Shown: positions 1 through 5,185 of the stretch, in pieces | How the letters are laid out: every line of letters begins with the position of its first letter | How positions within the stretch are numbered: the first letter of the stretch is position 1 | Origin: Promethearchaeota archaeon | GTDB taxonomy: Archaea > Asgardarchaeota > Lokiarchaeia > Sigynarchaeales > SOKP01 | Length of the DNA: 6,980 bases | NCBI GenBank assembly: GCA_016839635.1 | Contig: JAEOTV010000167.1 | Coordinates: 1 to 6,980, forward strand | Direction of reading: 5' to 3' | Notes under the pieces: model-generated | Databases searched by the model: none | What the model saw: only the letters and a program-made list of their open reading frames with translations | Told to the model about the DNA's origin: nothing | Made by a program: the position numbers and the translations under genes

Positions 1-1089
1 GTATTTGCCTATTCTGACGTATCTCATGAAGAAGTAATGCATAAAGCCTCAAGAGCTCTTGCTGCAGGTGCTAATTACCGATTAATTTCTGGAAGATTCA
101 CCCAACTCAAAGCTAATAAACCCATGGTTGCTATATGTGCCGTAAGAACAGGATGTGGAAAAAGTCAAGTTTCTCGAGCCACATATCGATATTTACAGAG
201 TAAAAGATATAAAGTTGTAGCAATTCGTGAACCTATGCCTTATGGCGATTTAGTCCAACAAAATATTATGAGATTTGAGAAATACGAAGATCTAGATACA
301 TACGATTGCACTATTGAAGAACGGGAAGAATATGAACCATATATTAGACAAGGATTAGTGATCTATTCTGGAGTCGATTATGAGAAGATAATTAGAGAAG
401 CTGAGAAAGAAGCAGATGTAATTATTTTTGATGGGGGAAATAATGAGATTTCTTTCTATATTACTGATCTATTATTTGTCGTTGTAGATCCTTTAAGACC
501 TGGACATGAGAATAAATACCATCCTGGAGAAGTGAATGCTAGGTATGCAGATGTTTTTGTAATAAATAAAATGGACAGTGCGAGACCAGAAGATGTAAAG
601 ATCGTAGAAAAAAATCTGAATGAATTGAATTCAAATGCAATAAGAGTGTATACAAATTCAGTTGTCAAAGCAGAAGATCCTTTAAAATTGAAAGGAAAGA
701 AAGTTGTAGTCGTAGAGGATGGACCAACATTAACTCATGGAGGTATGTCAATTGGTGCAGCATATGTTGCTGCTAAAAATGCAGAAGCAAAAATTGTAGA
801 CCCGAGAAAATATTTAGTAGGATCTATAAAAGAAATTTTCGAAGATTTCCCTCAAATTACACAAATTGTACCTGCCATGGGATACACAGACCAACAAATA
901 GAAGACTTAGAAAAAACACTCAATAATGTGAAAGCAGATATTATTTTGAATGGAAGCCCTATAGACTTGACCAAATTAATCAAAACTAATAAGCCAATTG
1001 TAAAAGTATCCTATGATATCGAATCAATTGGAAGACCAACGATTGAAGAAGTTCTAGATGATTTTATTAAGAACTTTTTAGAAAAATAG
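1..1089 (+). CDS. Cyclic 2,3-diphosphoglycerate synthetase-like P-loop NTPase (5' partial)
   Basis: The reading frame is already open at base 1 and encodes 362 residues, so the ATG at 37 is internal: the residues before it (VFAYSDVSHEEV) continue the family pattern. Seen in the sequence: a Walker A-like RTGCGKS with its Lys at partial residue 54, a Walker B-like stretch VIIFDGG with Asp at 144, an NKMD motif at 189-192, and a C-terminal region with THGGMSIGAA, VDPRKYLVGS and PAMGY. That order fits the cyclic 2,3-diphosphoglycerate synthetase family, known from Methanothermus fervidus (about 460 residues), which closes 2,3-bisphosphoglycerate to the cyclic anhydride with ATP in the cytosol. 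About 100 N-terminal residues are missing here. Many archaeal homologues are simply called GTPases, and the NKxD motif leaves nucleotide choice open. Family membership is fairly sure; the exact substrate is not. Its promoter is outside the window. Confidence 0.85.
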   Translation, partial: VFAYSDVSHEEVMHKASRALAAGANYRLISGRFTQLKANKPMVAICAVRTGCGKSQVSRATYRYLQSKRYKVVAIREPMPYGDLVQQNIMRFEKYEDLDTYDCTIEEREEYEPYIRQGLVIYSGVDYEKIIREAEKEADVIIFDGGNNEISFYITDLLFVVVDPLRPGHENKYHPGEVNARYADVFVINKMDSARPEDVKIVEKNLNELNSNAIRVYTNSVVKAEDPLKLKGKKVVVVEDGPTLTHGGMSIGAAYVAAKNAEAKIVDPRKYLVGSIKEIFEDFPQITQIVPAMGYTDQQIEDLEKTLNNVKADIILNGSPIDLTKLIKTNKPIVKVSYDIESIGRPTIEEVLDDFIKNFLEK

Positions 1090-1093
1090 TTAC

Positions 1094-1121
1094 TTTTTTG
1101 AATTAAATTTTTTAAAATTTT
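1094..1121 (+). terminator. T-rich putative archaeal terminator after the cDPGS-like gene
   Basis: Three T-runs of five to six bases follow within about 30 nt of the stop codon, interleaved with A-runs. Archaeal RNA polymerase commonly terminates at such oligo-T tracts without a strong hairpin. The A-runs give oligo-T on the other strand too, so the tract could also serve the convergent kinase gene ending at 1172. Confidence 0.45.
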
Positions 1122-1171
1122 TCAAGTAATGAATGTACCACCAGAGACATGTACCGATCACTACAATAATT

Positions 1172-2443
1172 TCATCGAGTTTTTGGAAATAGAAGTATAA
1201 AATTACTTCCTTTTTTGTAATCTTCTGGAATTACGTTATCTACCCAGATTTTTGCCTTATATGTGTCTAAAATGGTTTTAACAAGGGATAATCCTAAACC
1301 AGATCCACTGATGCTTTTATTTTCATCAATTTCTCTTGTAAAAATATTTTTTTTAATCGAATCTGGAATTCCTATCCCATTATCAATAAATTCAGCTTTT
1401 AAAAATCGTTTTCCGTTATCTTGAATGTTAGATATTCTAATAACAATTTTAGCAGTTATATTATCATTATATATAATAGAATTAAAAAGAATATTTTTAA
1501 TGATATCAACTAAAAATTTATTAGCAATTACAGAAGTATTTTGTGTTTGCAATTGAATTTGAATGTCCAAGTCTTTTTTTTGAATTCTTAATTTAGTTTT
1601 TTCAATAGCCTCTTCTAAATCTTTTTTAAAATCTCTTCTCTTCAATAAATGTTTAGATTTTGAAAATGTATCAAAAATCCTAATATTTTTAATTAAATTT
1701 CCTAATCTCCCAATTTGGGTTTTGATCAAATATAAAAATTTACTATTAGTTAAATTTTCATAAGTTTTTAAGTCAATCTCACATAATTCTACTGCCATTA
1801 ACATATTTTGTAGAATGTTATTAGTATCATGGACGAATAGGTCTTTGTAAAAATTTTCTCGATTATATGCTTTTCGATACTTTTTTATAGACTTTTCTAA
1901 ATTCATTCCAGAGAACCAAGTCAAGAATGCTACTAAGACATAAATAAATAAACTAATAAAATTAGGAGTGAATCCTTCAATAATACAAATAAAAATGTTT
2001 CCCAAAATAACAAAAAATGAGACAATAAAACTGGTAAACGGTTTTATTAAAAAGCCTGCTATGACAATAGGTAATACGAATAAAAGTAGAGACCTACCTA
2101 GAACAAGCTGATAAGGTGTATCAGCAATAAATATAAGTATGGAGATAAATATTAAAAAAAGATAATTAGCTAATCCTTGAGATAAGTAATTATTAATCAA
2201 AAAGATAATTATACATCCAATAAGGGTGATAACTGAGATACTCATTAACGAATAGAAATCAATTGAACTAACTATAGGAGACCAAAAAAAGAATAAAATA
2301 GAATATAGCAATATTACTCCCATGGAAATTAATGCAATTCCTATAGATAAAATATTTAGAACTTTTCTTTTTCTCAACTCTTCAGGATCATTTTTATGTA
2401 TCAAAAAAAAAAAATTTAAAACTCTTTTTATAAATAAGTGCAT
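1172..2443 (-). CDS. Membrane-bound sensor histidine kinase (orphan)
   Basis: This 423-residue protein should autophosphorylate a histidine in response to a membrane signal and pass the phosphate to a response regulator. Residues 1-27 are a charged cytoplasmic start. Hydrophobic segments near 28-54, 64-84, 90-107, 117-135, 136-155 and 160-178 suggest six helices with very short loops, so sensing is probably intramembrane. The H-box is FVHDTNNILQNM with the likely phospho-acceptor His205, of the HD-x-NN-x-LQ type rather than SHELRTPL. The ATPase domain shows an N-box (313-326, KNILFNSIIYN), a G1 box DNGIGIP (354-360) and a G2 box GSGLGLS (380-386), so it looks catalytically intact. No PAS or HAMP domain and no response regulator gene are visible nearby. 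ATG at 2443 is chosen because GGTG (2452-2455, minus strand) lies eight nucleotides upstream. The ligand is unknown. Confidence 0.92.
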   Translation of the reverse strand: MHLFIKRVLNFFFLIHKNDPEELRKRKVLNILSIGIALISMGVILLYSILFFFWSPIVSSIDFYSLMSISVITLIGCIIIFLINNYLSQGLANYLFLIFISILIFIADTPYQLVLGRSLLLFVLPIVIAGFLIKPFTSFIVSFFVILGNIFICIIEGFTPNFISLFIYVLVAFLTWFSGMNLEKSIKKYRKAYNRENFYKDLFVHDTNNILQNMLMAVELCEIDLKTYENLTNSKFLYLIKTQIGRLGNLIKNIRIFDTFSKSKHLLKRRDFKKDLEEAIEKTKLRIQKKDLDIQIQLQTQNTSVIANKFLVDIIKNILFNSIIYNDNITAKIVIRISNIQDNGKRFLKAEFIDNGIGIPDSIKKNIFTREIDENKSISGSGLGLSLVKTILDTYKAKIWVDNVIPEDYKKGSNFILLFPKTR

Positions 2444-2451
2444 CCTTTACA

Positions 2452-2455
2452 CACC
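2452..2455 (-). promoter_or_regulatory. Shine-Dalgarno site of the histidine kinase gene
   Basis: On the minus strand the sequence reads GGTG, then an eight-nucleotide spacer, then ATG at 2443. This matches the archaeal GGTGA core and fixes the kinase start ahead of the T-run in its first codons. Confidence 0.6.
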
Positions 2456-2498
2456 ATTTAGTAAAAAAAAAAGACTAAATATAGAATAATATAATTCT

Positions 2499-2506
2499 TA
2501 TATAAA
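2499..2506 (-). promoter_or_regulatory. Putative TATA box of the histidine kinase gene
   Basis: The minus strand reads TTTATATA here. With the usual archaeal spacing of about 25 nt, transcription would start near 2477, giving a leader of roughly 35 nt that contains the GGTG site. In such AT-rich DNA a chance match is possible. Confidence 0.4.
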
Positions 2507-2516
2507 TTTAATTAGA

Positions 2517-2570
2517 TTATCAAAATATTGAACTTCAATAATTAGCGAATTCATTCCATAATTTTGATAA
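2517..2570. repeat. 10-bp perfect inverted repeat upstream of the kinase promoter
   Basis: TTATCAAAAT at 2517-2526 is the exact reverse complement of ATTTTGATAA at 2561-2570. The near arm sits just upstream of the kinase TATA box on the minus strand, where an activator or repressor could bind. A further direct copy of the right arm follows at 2612-2623. Low sequence complexity weakens the case. Confidence 0.4.
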
Positions 2571-2623
2571 AGTCATTTTAATTTTTTTTCTTCTTTATAC
2601 TTGCCTTAGAGATAATTTTGATA
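2558..2623 (+). repeat. 12-bp direct repeat ATAATTTTGATA
   Basis: The same 12 bases occur at 2558-2569 and 2612-2623, 54 bp apart. The first copy overlaps the right arm of the inverted repeat 2517-2570. Three related copies in about 105 bp may be regulator sites or simple AT-rich coincidence. Confidence 0.4.
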
Positions 2624-2706
2624 GAATAAGAAGAATTTCCTTAGGTTTTTTATGTTTAATAATAAAATAATAACTATTATCTCTCTAGTCGAGAGGTAGA
2701 AAGCGA

Positions 2707-2731
2707 TTTTATTTTTAATGAGAAAATAAAA
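2707..2731. repeat. 9-bp A/T inverted repeat (small hairpin)
   Basis: TTTTATTTT at 2707-2715 pairs exactly with AAAATAAAA at 2723-2731 across a seven-base loop. Read on the minus strand it follows the longer hairpin 2733-2781 and gives a T-rich tract, fitting a termination zone for the gene at 2825-3331. Confidence 0.35.
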
Positions 2732-2732
2732 G

Positions 2733-2781
2733 TACACTAATAAAAACTTGAGGATTTTAGTAAAAAGTTTCTAATAGTGTA
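2733..2781 (-). terminator. Long imperfect hairpin, possible terminator or 3' UTR structure
   Basis: The arms 2733-2749 and 2765-2781 pair at 15 of 17 positions: TACACTA with TAGTGTA outside and AAACTT with AAGTTT inside, around a 15-base loop. On the minus strand it lies 44 nt past the stop codon of the membrane protein gene and is followed by a T-rich tract, so transcript-end processing or termination for that gene is the simplest role. A small structured RNA cannot be excluded. Confidence 0.4.
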
Positions 2782-2824
2782 GCTCTTTCTTAAAGTTATT
2801 TTTTTAAATTTTCACCAGCCTATT

Positions 2825-3331
2825 TTATTTTTTTACCCTCTTCATATAATGGATGTAAATCCCGAGACCTACAAAGAAAACTCCCAAATCCATTGATAAG
2901 GCTCCAATCCAAGTACGATATACACCAAGTCCTATGTTTACAGCATCATTAAAAAGTAATGGTACTCCAGTCGCATTAGGATTTATTACACTCATTGGCC
3001 ATCCAATCAGATCTAAAACCCAGTGGCTAAAAACTACTAATCCTATAATCAATGTGGTATTTAAGTCAATCATACTCCAACTTATTGATTTGTTTATTTT
3101 ATCTTTTTCATTCTTTATATTTTTGCGCATAGTAATGAATGCAGTTATGATCATAGCAACTATTGTCCAAATAACAGACATAAAAAGTCCATGAGAGATC
3201 CATAATGCTGATATAAATATAAAAGATAGGAGATCAATTAACATAGCACTTATTAATAAAGCCCACAGAGGGATTTGAGGAGCGAATCTTTTGGTTGCCA
3301 ATCCTATTCCAAAATGAGCTAAAGCAGGCAT
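2825..3331 (-). CDS. Small polytopic membrane protein, putative metal-dependent hydrolase (DUF457/YdjM-like)
   Basis: The 168-residue protein has about four hydrophobic segments, near 21-44, 48-68, 90-110 and 144-163, with a charged, Lys-rich cytoplasmic loop at 69-83. Conserved-looking polar residues sit in or next to the membrane: His6 and Asp33 (PALAHFG and MLIDLL), SH at 46-47, and SHWVLDLIGWP with His103 and Asp107. This His/Asp spacing resembles the inner-membrane putative metal-dependent hydrolases of the DUF457/YdjM group, in which such residues are thought to hold a metal. The substrate is unknown. The first methionine, ATG at 3331, starts the MPALAHFG segment; I see no Shine-Dalgarno site before it, so a leaderless or short-leader transcript is possible. 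It is transcribed away from the flavodoxin operon. The gene is well supported; the hydrolase label is tentative. Confidence 0.8.
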   Translation of the reverse strand: MPALAHFGIGLATKRFAPQIPLWALLISAMLIDLLSFIFISALWISHGLFMSVIWTIVAMIITAFITMRKNIKNEKDKINKSISWSMIDLNTTLIIGLVVFSHWVLDLIGWPMSVINPNATGVPLLFNDAVNIGLGVYRTWIGALSMDLGVFFVGLGIYIHYMKRVKK

Positions 3332-3404
3332 AATATTTAAATAAATAAAAGGTATAATAAAAATTCACTAGACCAATTTTTAATACATTCAACTTTTAGT
3401 ACTA

Positions 3405-3415
3405 CTTAGTCTAAG
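3405..3415. promoter_or_regulatory. Short palindrome CTTAG-T-CTAAG
   Basis: A perfect five-base dyad around one base lies between the divergent genes, about 75 bp upstream of the membrane protein start and about 50 bp upstream of the operon TATA box. It may be an operator half of unknown factor, or chance. Confidence 0.25.
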
Positions 3416-3463
3416 AATAATCTGAAATTTAGGCTCCTAATCCCTTTTGTTCTATACCAAAGG

Positions 3464-3471
3464 TTTATAAA
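3464..3471 (+). promoter_or_regulatory. TATA box of the EFR1-TetR-flavodoxin operon
   Basis: TTTATAAA is preceded by the purine-rich CAAAGG, which suits a BRE. Usual archaeal spacing places transcription initiation near 3490-3496, giving a leader of about 70 nt before the ATG at 3564. The operator array begins eight bases downstream of the box and covers the predicted start. Confidence 0.65.
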
Positions 3472-3478
3472 TAGAAAC

Positions 3479-3527
3479 TTACTTATAGTAATTATATTAC
3501 CATCGGTAAGTAGATTACTATAAGTAA
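3479..3527. promoter_or_regulatory. Triple operator: three TTAC-N5-GTAA palindromes at 18-bp period
   Basis: Three 13-bp palindromes occur at 3479-3491, 3497-3509 and 3515-3527, each TTAC-N5-GTAA, with start-to-start distances of exactly 18 bp. Their spacers are TTATA, CATCG and TATAA. The whole 49-bp block is also a single dyad centred on 3503: the outer 14-bp arms (3479-3492 and 3514-3527) are perfect reverse complements. It lies just downstream of the TATA box and over the predicted transcription start, a position expected to block polymerase when occupied. A TetR-family dimer is the usual reader of such short palindromes, and a TetR gene lies in the operon it would control. Binding is inferred. 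Confidence 0.75.
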
Positions 3528-3551
3528 AAGTTAAATAAAATCATTAAAAAA

Positions 3552-3556
3552 AAGGT
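3552..3556 (+). promoter_or_regulatory. Ribosome binding site of the EFR1-type gene
   Basis: AAGGT ends seven bases before the ATG at 3564 and can pair partly with the archaeal 16S tail. It follows an A-run that is probably unstructured. Confidence 0.4.
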
Positions 3557-3563
3557 TATATAA

Positions 3564-4502
3564 ATGACTACAGACATTTATTATTTTTCAGGAACGGGGA
3601 ATTCTCTTTTTATTGCAAAAAAATTACAGAAACATATTTCAGGTTCAAAACTTATACATATCGCCGCAATTTTAAATGAAAAATCAGATAATAACATAAT
3701 ATCTACCGCAGATAATATTGGGTTTGTTTTTCCTTGTCATGGACTTACAATCCCAATTCCAGTAAAAAAATTCTTAAAGCTTCTTGTTCTGAACTCTTCC
3801 AAATATATATTTGCAATAGCAACTCGAGGAGGAAGTGTTTTTCATGGATTTTCAGCTATAAACAAAATTCTTAACAAACAAGGAAAGCAATTAAATGCAA
3901 GTTTTATCATCGATATGTGGATGAATGATCCAAAGTTGAAATTTTTTTCAATTCCTTCAAATGAAGAACTAAAAGACATGGAAGTGAATATACTAAAGAG
4001 AATTAGAATTATTAAAGACATAGTAGCCGATCAAAAAGAGTATCATGACAATATAAGTGGAGATACTTTTTCAGGTTTTAATTCAATTAATTACATTTTA
4101 GAAAAGCTTATAACATTTACAGTACACCACATAGCCCCAAAAGTTAAAAAATATTTCTATGCAGATTCAAAATGTATAGGATGTGGAATTTGTGAGAAAG
4201 TATGCCTTTCTCAGAAAATAAAAATAGTAGATGACAGACCTATATGGCAAAAGCACATCGATTGTTATTATTGTTATACATGCTTAAATTATTGCCCTAC
4301 AGAATCAATTCAAATATACTCTAAATTCTATATGAAATCCTATACTAAAGAAAAAGGACGATATCCACATCCTTATGCAAAAGTAAAAGATATGATTAAC
4401 CAAAAGAAAATTCCTTTCACAAAGTTAAATCAATATAATAAGTACTCTACTTTTGGTAATAAAGAAAAACCTGCAATAACAAATCTAGAATTGGTGAATT
4501 AA
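3564..4502 (+). CDS. EFR1-type flavodoxin-like/2[4Fe-4S] ferredoxin fusion protein
   Basis: This 312-residue cytosolic protein should carry electrons between a flavin and two iron-sulphur clusters. The N-terminus (YYFSGTGNSLFIAKKL, residues 6-21) is a flavodoxin phosphate-binding loop, SGTGNS at 9-14. Flavodoxin-like features continue with FVFPCHGLTIP (54-64) and ATRGGSVF (86-93). The ferredoxin part has CIGCGIC-EKVC (Cys204, 207, 210, 214) and CYYCYTC-LNYCP (Cys234, 237, 240, 244), both CxxCxxCxxxC, enough for two [4Fe-4S] clusters. A C-terminal tail with RYPHPYAKVKD (266-276) is typical of the EFR1 ferredoxin family. There is no signal peptide or membrane helix. The physiological partner is unknown; it shares an operon with a flavodoxin and a TetR regulator, and an AOR gene lies downstream. 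The family call is strong and the role is open. Confidence 0.9.
   Translation: MTTDIYYFSGTGNSLFIAKKLQKHISGSKLIHIAAILNEKSDNNIISTADNIGFVFPCHGLTIPIPVKKFLKLLVLNSSKYIFAIATRGGSVFHGFSAINKILNKQGKQLNASFIIDMWMNDPKLKFFSIPSNEELKDMEVNILKRIRIIKDIVADQKEYHDNISGDTFSGFNSINYILEKLITFTVHHIAPKVKKYFYADSKCIGCGICEKVCLSQKIKIVDDRPIWQKHIDCYYCYTCLNYCPTESIQIYSKFYMKSYTKEKGRYPHPYAKVKDMINQKKIPFTKLNQYNKYSTFGNKEKPAITNLELVN
4493..4497 (+). promoter_or_regulatory. GGTGA Shine-Dalgarno deciding a non-canonical ATT start
   Basis: A perfect archaeal GGTGA sits inside the last codons of the EFR1-type gene, six bases ahead of ATT at 4504. No other initiator in the TetR frame lies at a workable distance, so this site is the main evidence for where that gene begins and for translational coupling. 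Confidence 0.65.
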
Positions 4503-4503
4503 A

Positions 4504-5166
4504 ATTTCTCAATTAACAAGAAGAGAACGGGAAAAGTTACAGCGCCGCAATGATATACTTGAAGCTGCTGAAAATAGGTTTTTTAAAAATAGTTATGATG
4601 AGGTTTCTATGGATAAAATTGCTGAAGATTTAGAGCTTTCTAAAACAACACTCTATCTGTATTTTAAGAATAAACCATCGTTGTATTTTGCAGTAGTGAT
4701 TAAGGGAGTTGTTATCTTAAGAGATAAATTTAAAGAAGCAGTAAAAAAGGAGACAACCGGATTAGGAAAAATAAAGAGCATAATTTTGACTTTCTATGAA
4801 TATATACAAATATATCAAGATTATTATCATCTTAATCTTTCAGTTAGAGTCCCTCGTTTCATGAAAATGCTTCAAAATGTTGATAGTGATGGTCCAGAGA
4901 TAGAAAATGCAGAGGAATATACTCAATTAAAAAAAGAATTACTAGATATAATAATTGAAGCTATTAATTTAGGAATTAAGGATGGTACTTTAAGAAAAAA
5001 TTTGGATCCCATACAGACAGTAATGTTTATAAGTTCTGCCATAGAAGATATGGTATATCTATCTCCTGTGAATCAATTACTTTTAGAGATGAGTGGTGCT
5101 ACAGCGGAAACTTATCTTAATCACTCAATTGATTTGTTATTGCAAGGGATAGCTGTAAAAAAGTAA
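4504..5166 (+). CDS. TetR/AcrR-family transcriptional regulator (probable ATT start)
   Basis: Read from ATT at 4504 the product is 220 residues, normal for TetR proteins. The N-terminus (SQLTRREREKLQRRNDILEAAE) is the usual basic arm and first helix, and the helix-turn-helix spans about 35-58, with MDKIAEDLELSKTTLYLYFKNK carrying the typical recognition helix. Residues about 75-220 form an all-helical ligand and dimer domain with no recognisable signature. The first in-frame ATG (4609) would begin inside the DNA-binding domain and remove its first helix. Upstream the frame has only ATT, ATA and TTA codons back to the TGA at 4495, and GGTGA at 4493-4497 precedes ATT by six bases. The gene begins one base after the EFR1-type stop codon. 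It probably represses its own operon through the palindromes at 3479-3527; the inducer is unknown. A base error turning ATG into ATT is the alternative. Confidence 0.85.
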   Translation: MSQLTRREREKLQRRNDILEAAENRFFKNSYDEVSMDKIAEDLELSKTTLYLYFKNKPSLYFAVVIKGVVILRDKFKEAVKKETTGLGKIKSIILTFYEYIQIYQDYYHLNLSVRVPRFMKMLQNVDSDGPEIENAEEYTQLKKELLDIIIEAINLGIKDGTLRKNLDPIQTVMFISSAIEDMVYLSPVNQLLLEMSGATAETYLNHSIDLLLQGIAVKK

Positions 5167-5185
5167 AGAAAAAGAGTGGTAAAAA

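Larger units (their letters stand above)
2444..2824. other. 381-nt gene-free intergenic region with repeats and hairpins
   Basis: No credible coding frame was found on either strand between the two minus-strand genes. From left to right it holds the kinase leader and promoter (to about 2515), a short repeat family based on ATTTTGATA (2517-2623), a small GC-richer dyad CTCTC-N5-GAGAG (2681-2695), an A/T hairpin (2707-2731) and a larger imperfect hairpin (2733-2781) lying 44 nt beyond the stop codon of the upstream membrane-protein gene. The stretch 2627-2680 shows nothing I can name. Confidence 0.6.

Noticed and set aside
456..668. 70-codon minus-strand frame
   Set aside because: It lies wholly inside the cDPGS-like gene, with low-complexity product and no recognisable motif; an antisense shadow.
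37..1089. ATG 37 as the true start of the cDPGS-like gene
   Set aside because: The frame is open to base 1 and the residues before the ATG continue the conserved family sequence, so the gene is truncated by the window edge.
1134..1155. Two copies of TGTACC between the convergent genes
   Set aside because: Six-base matches 16 bp apart are expected by chance and there is no promoter here.
2934..3194. 86-codon plus-strand frame
   Set aside because: It is antisense to the membrane protein gene, and its hydrophobic character mirrors the opposite strand.
3479..3527. The dyad as a CRISPR fragment or intrinsic terminator
   Set aside because: There are no spacers of uniform unrelated sequence, the units are only 18 bp, and the block lies upstream of a gene just after a TATA box with no following T-run.
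3556..3563. TTATATAA as the operon TATA box
   Set aside because: It touches the start codon, so transcription would begin inside the gene; the box at 3464-3471 is correctly placed.
4609..5166. TetR gene starting at the first in-frame ATG (185 residues)
   Set aside because: It would begin inside the DNA-binding domain and delete the basic arm and first helix, which are clearly encoded upstream; there is also no Shine-Dalgarno site before 4609.
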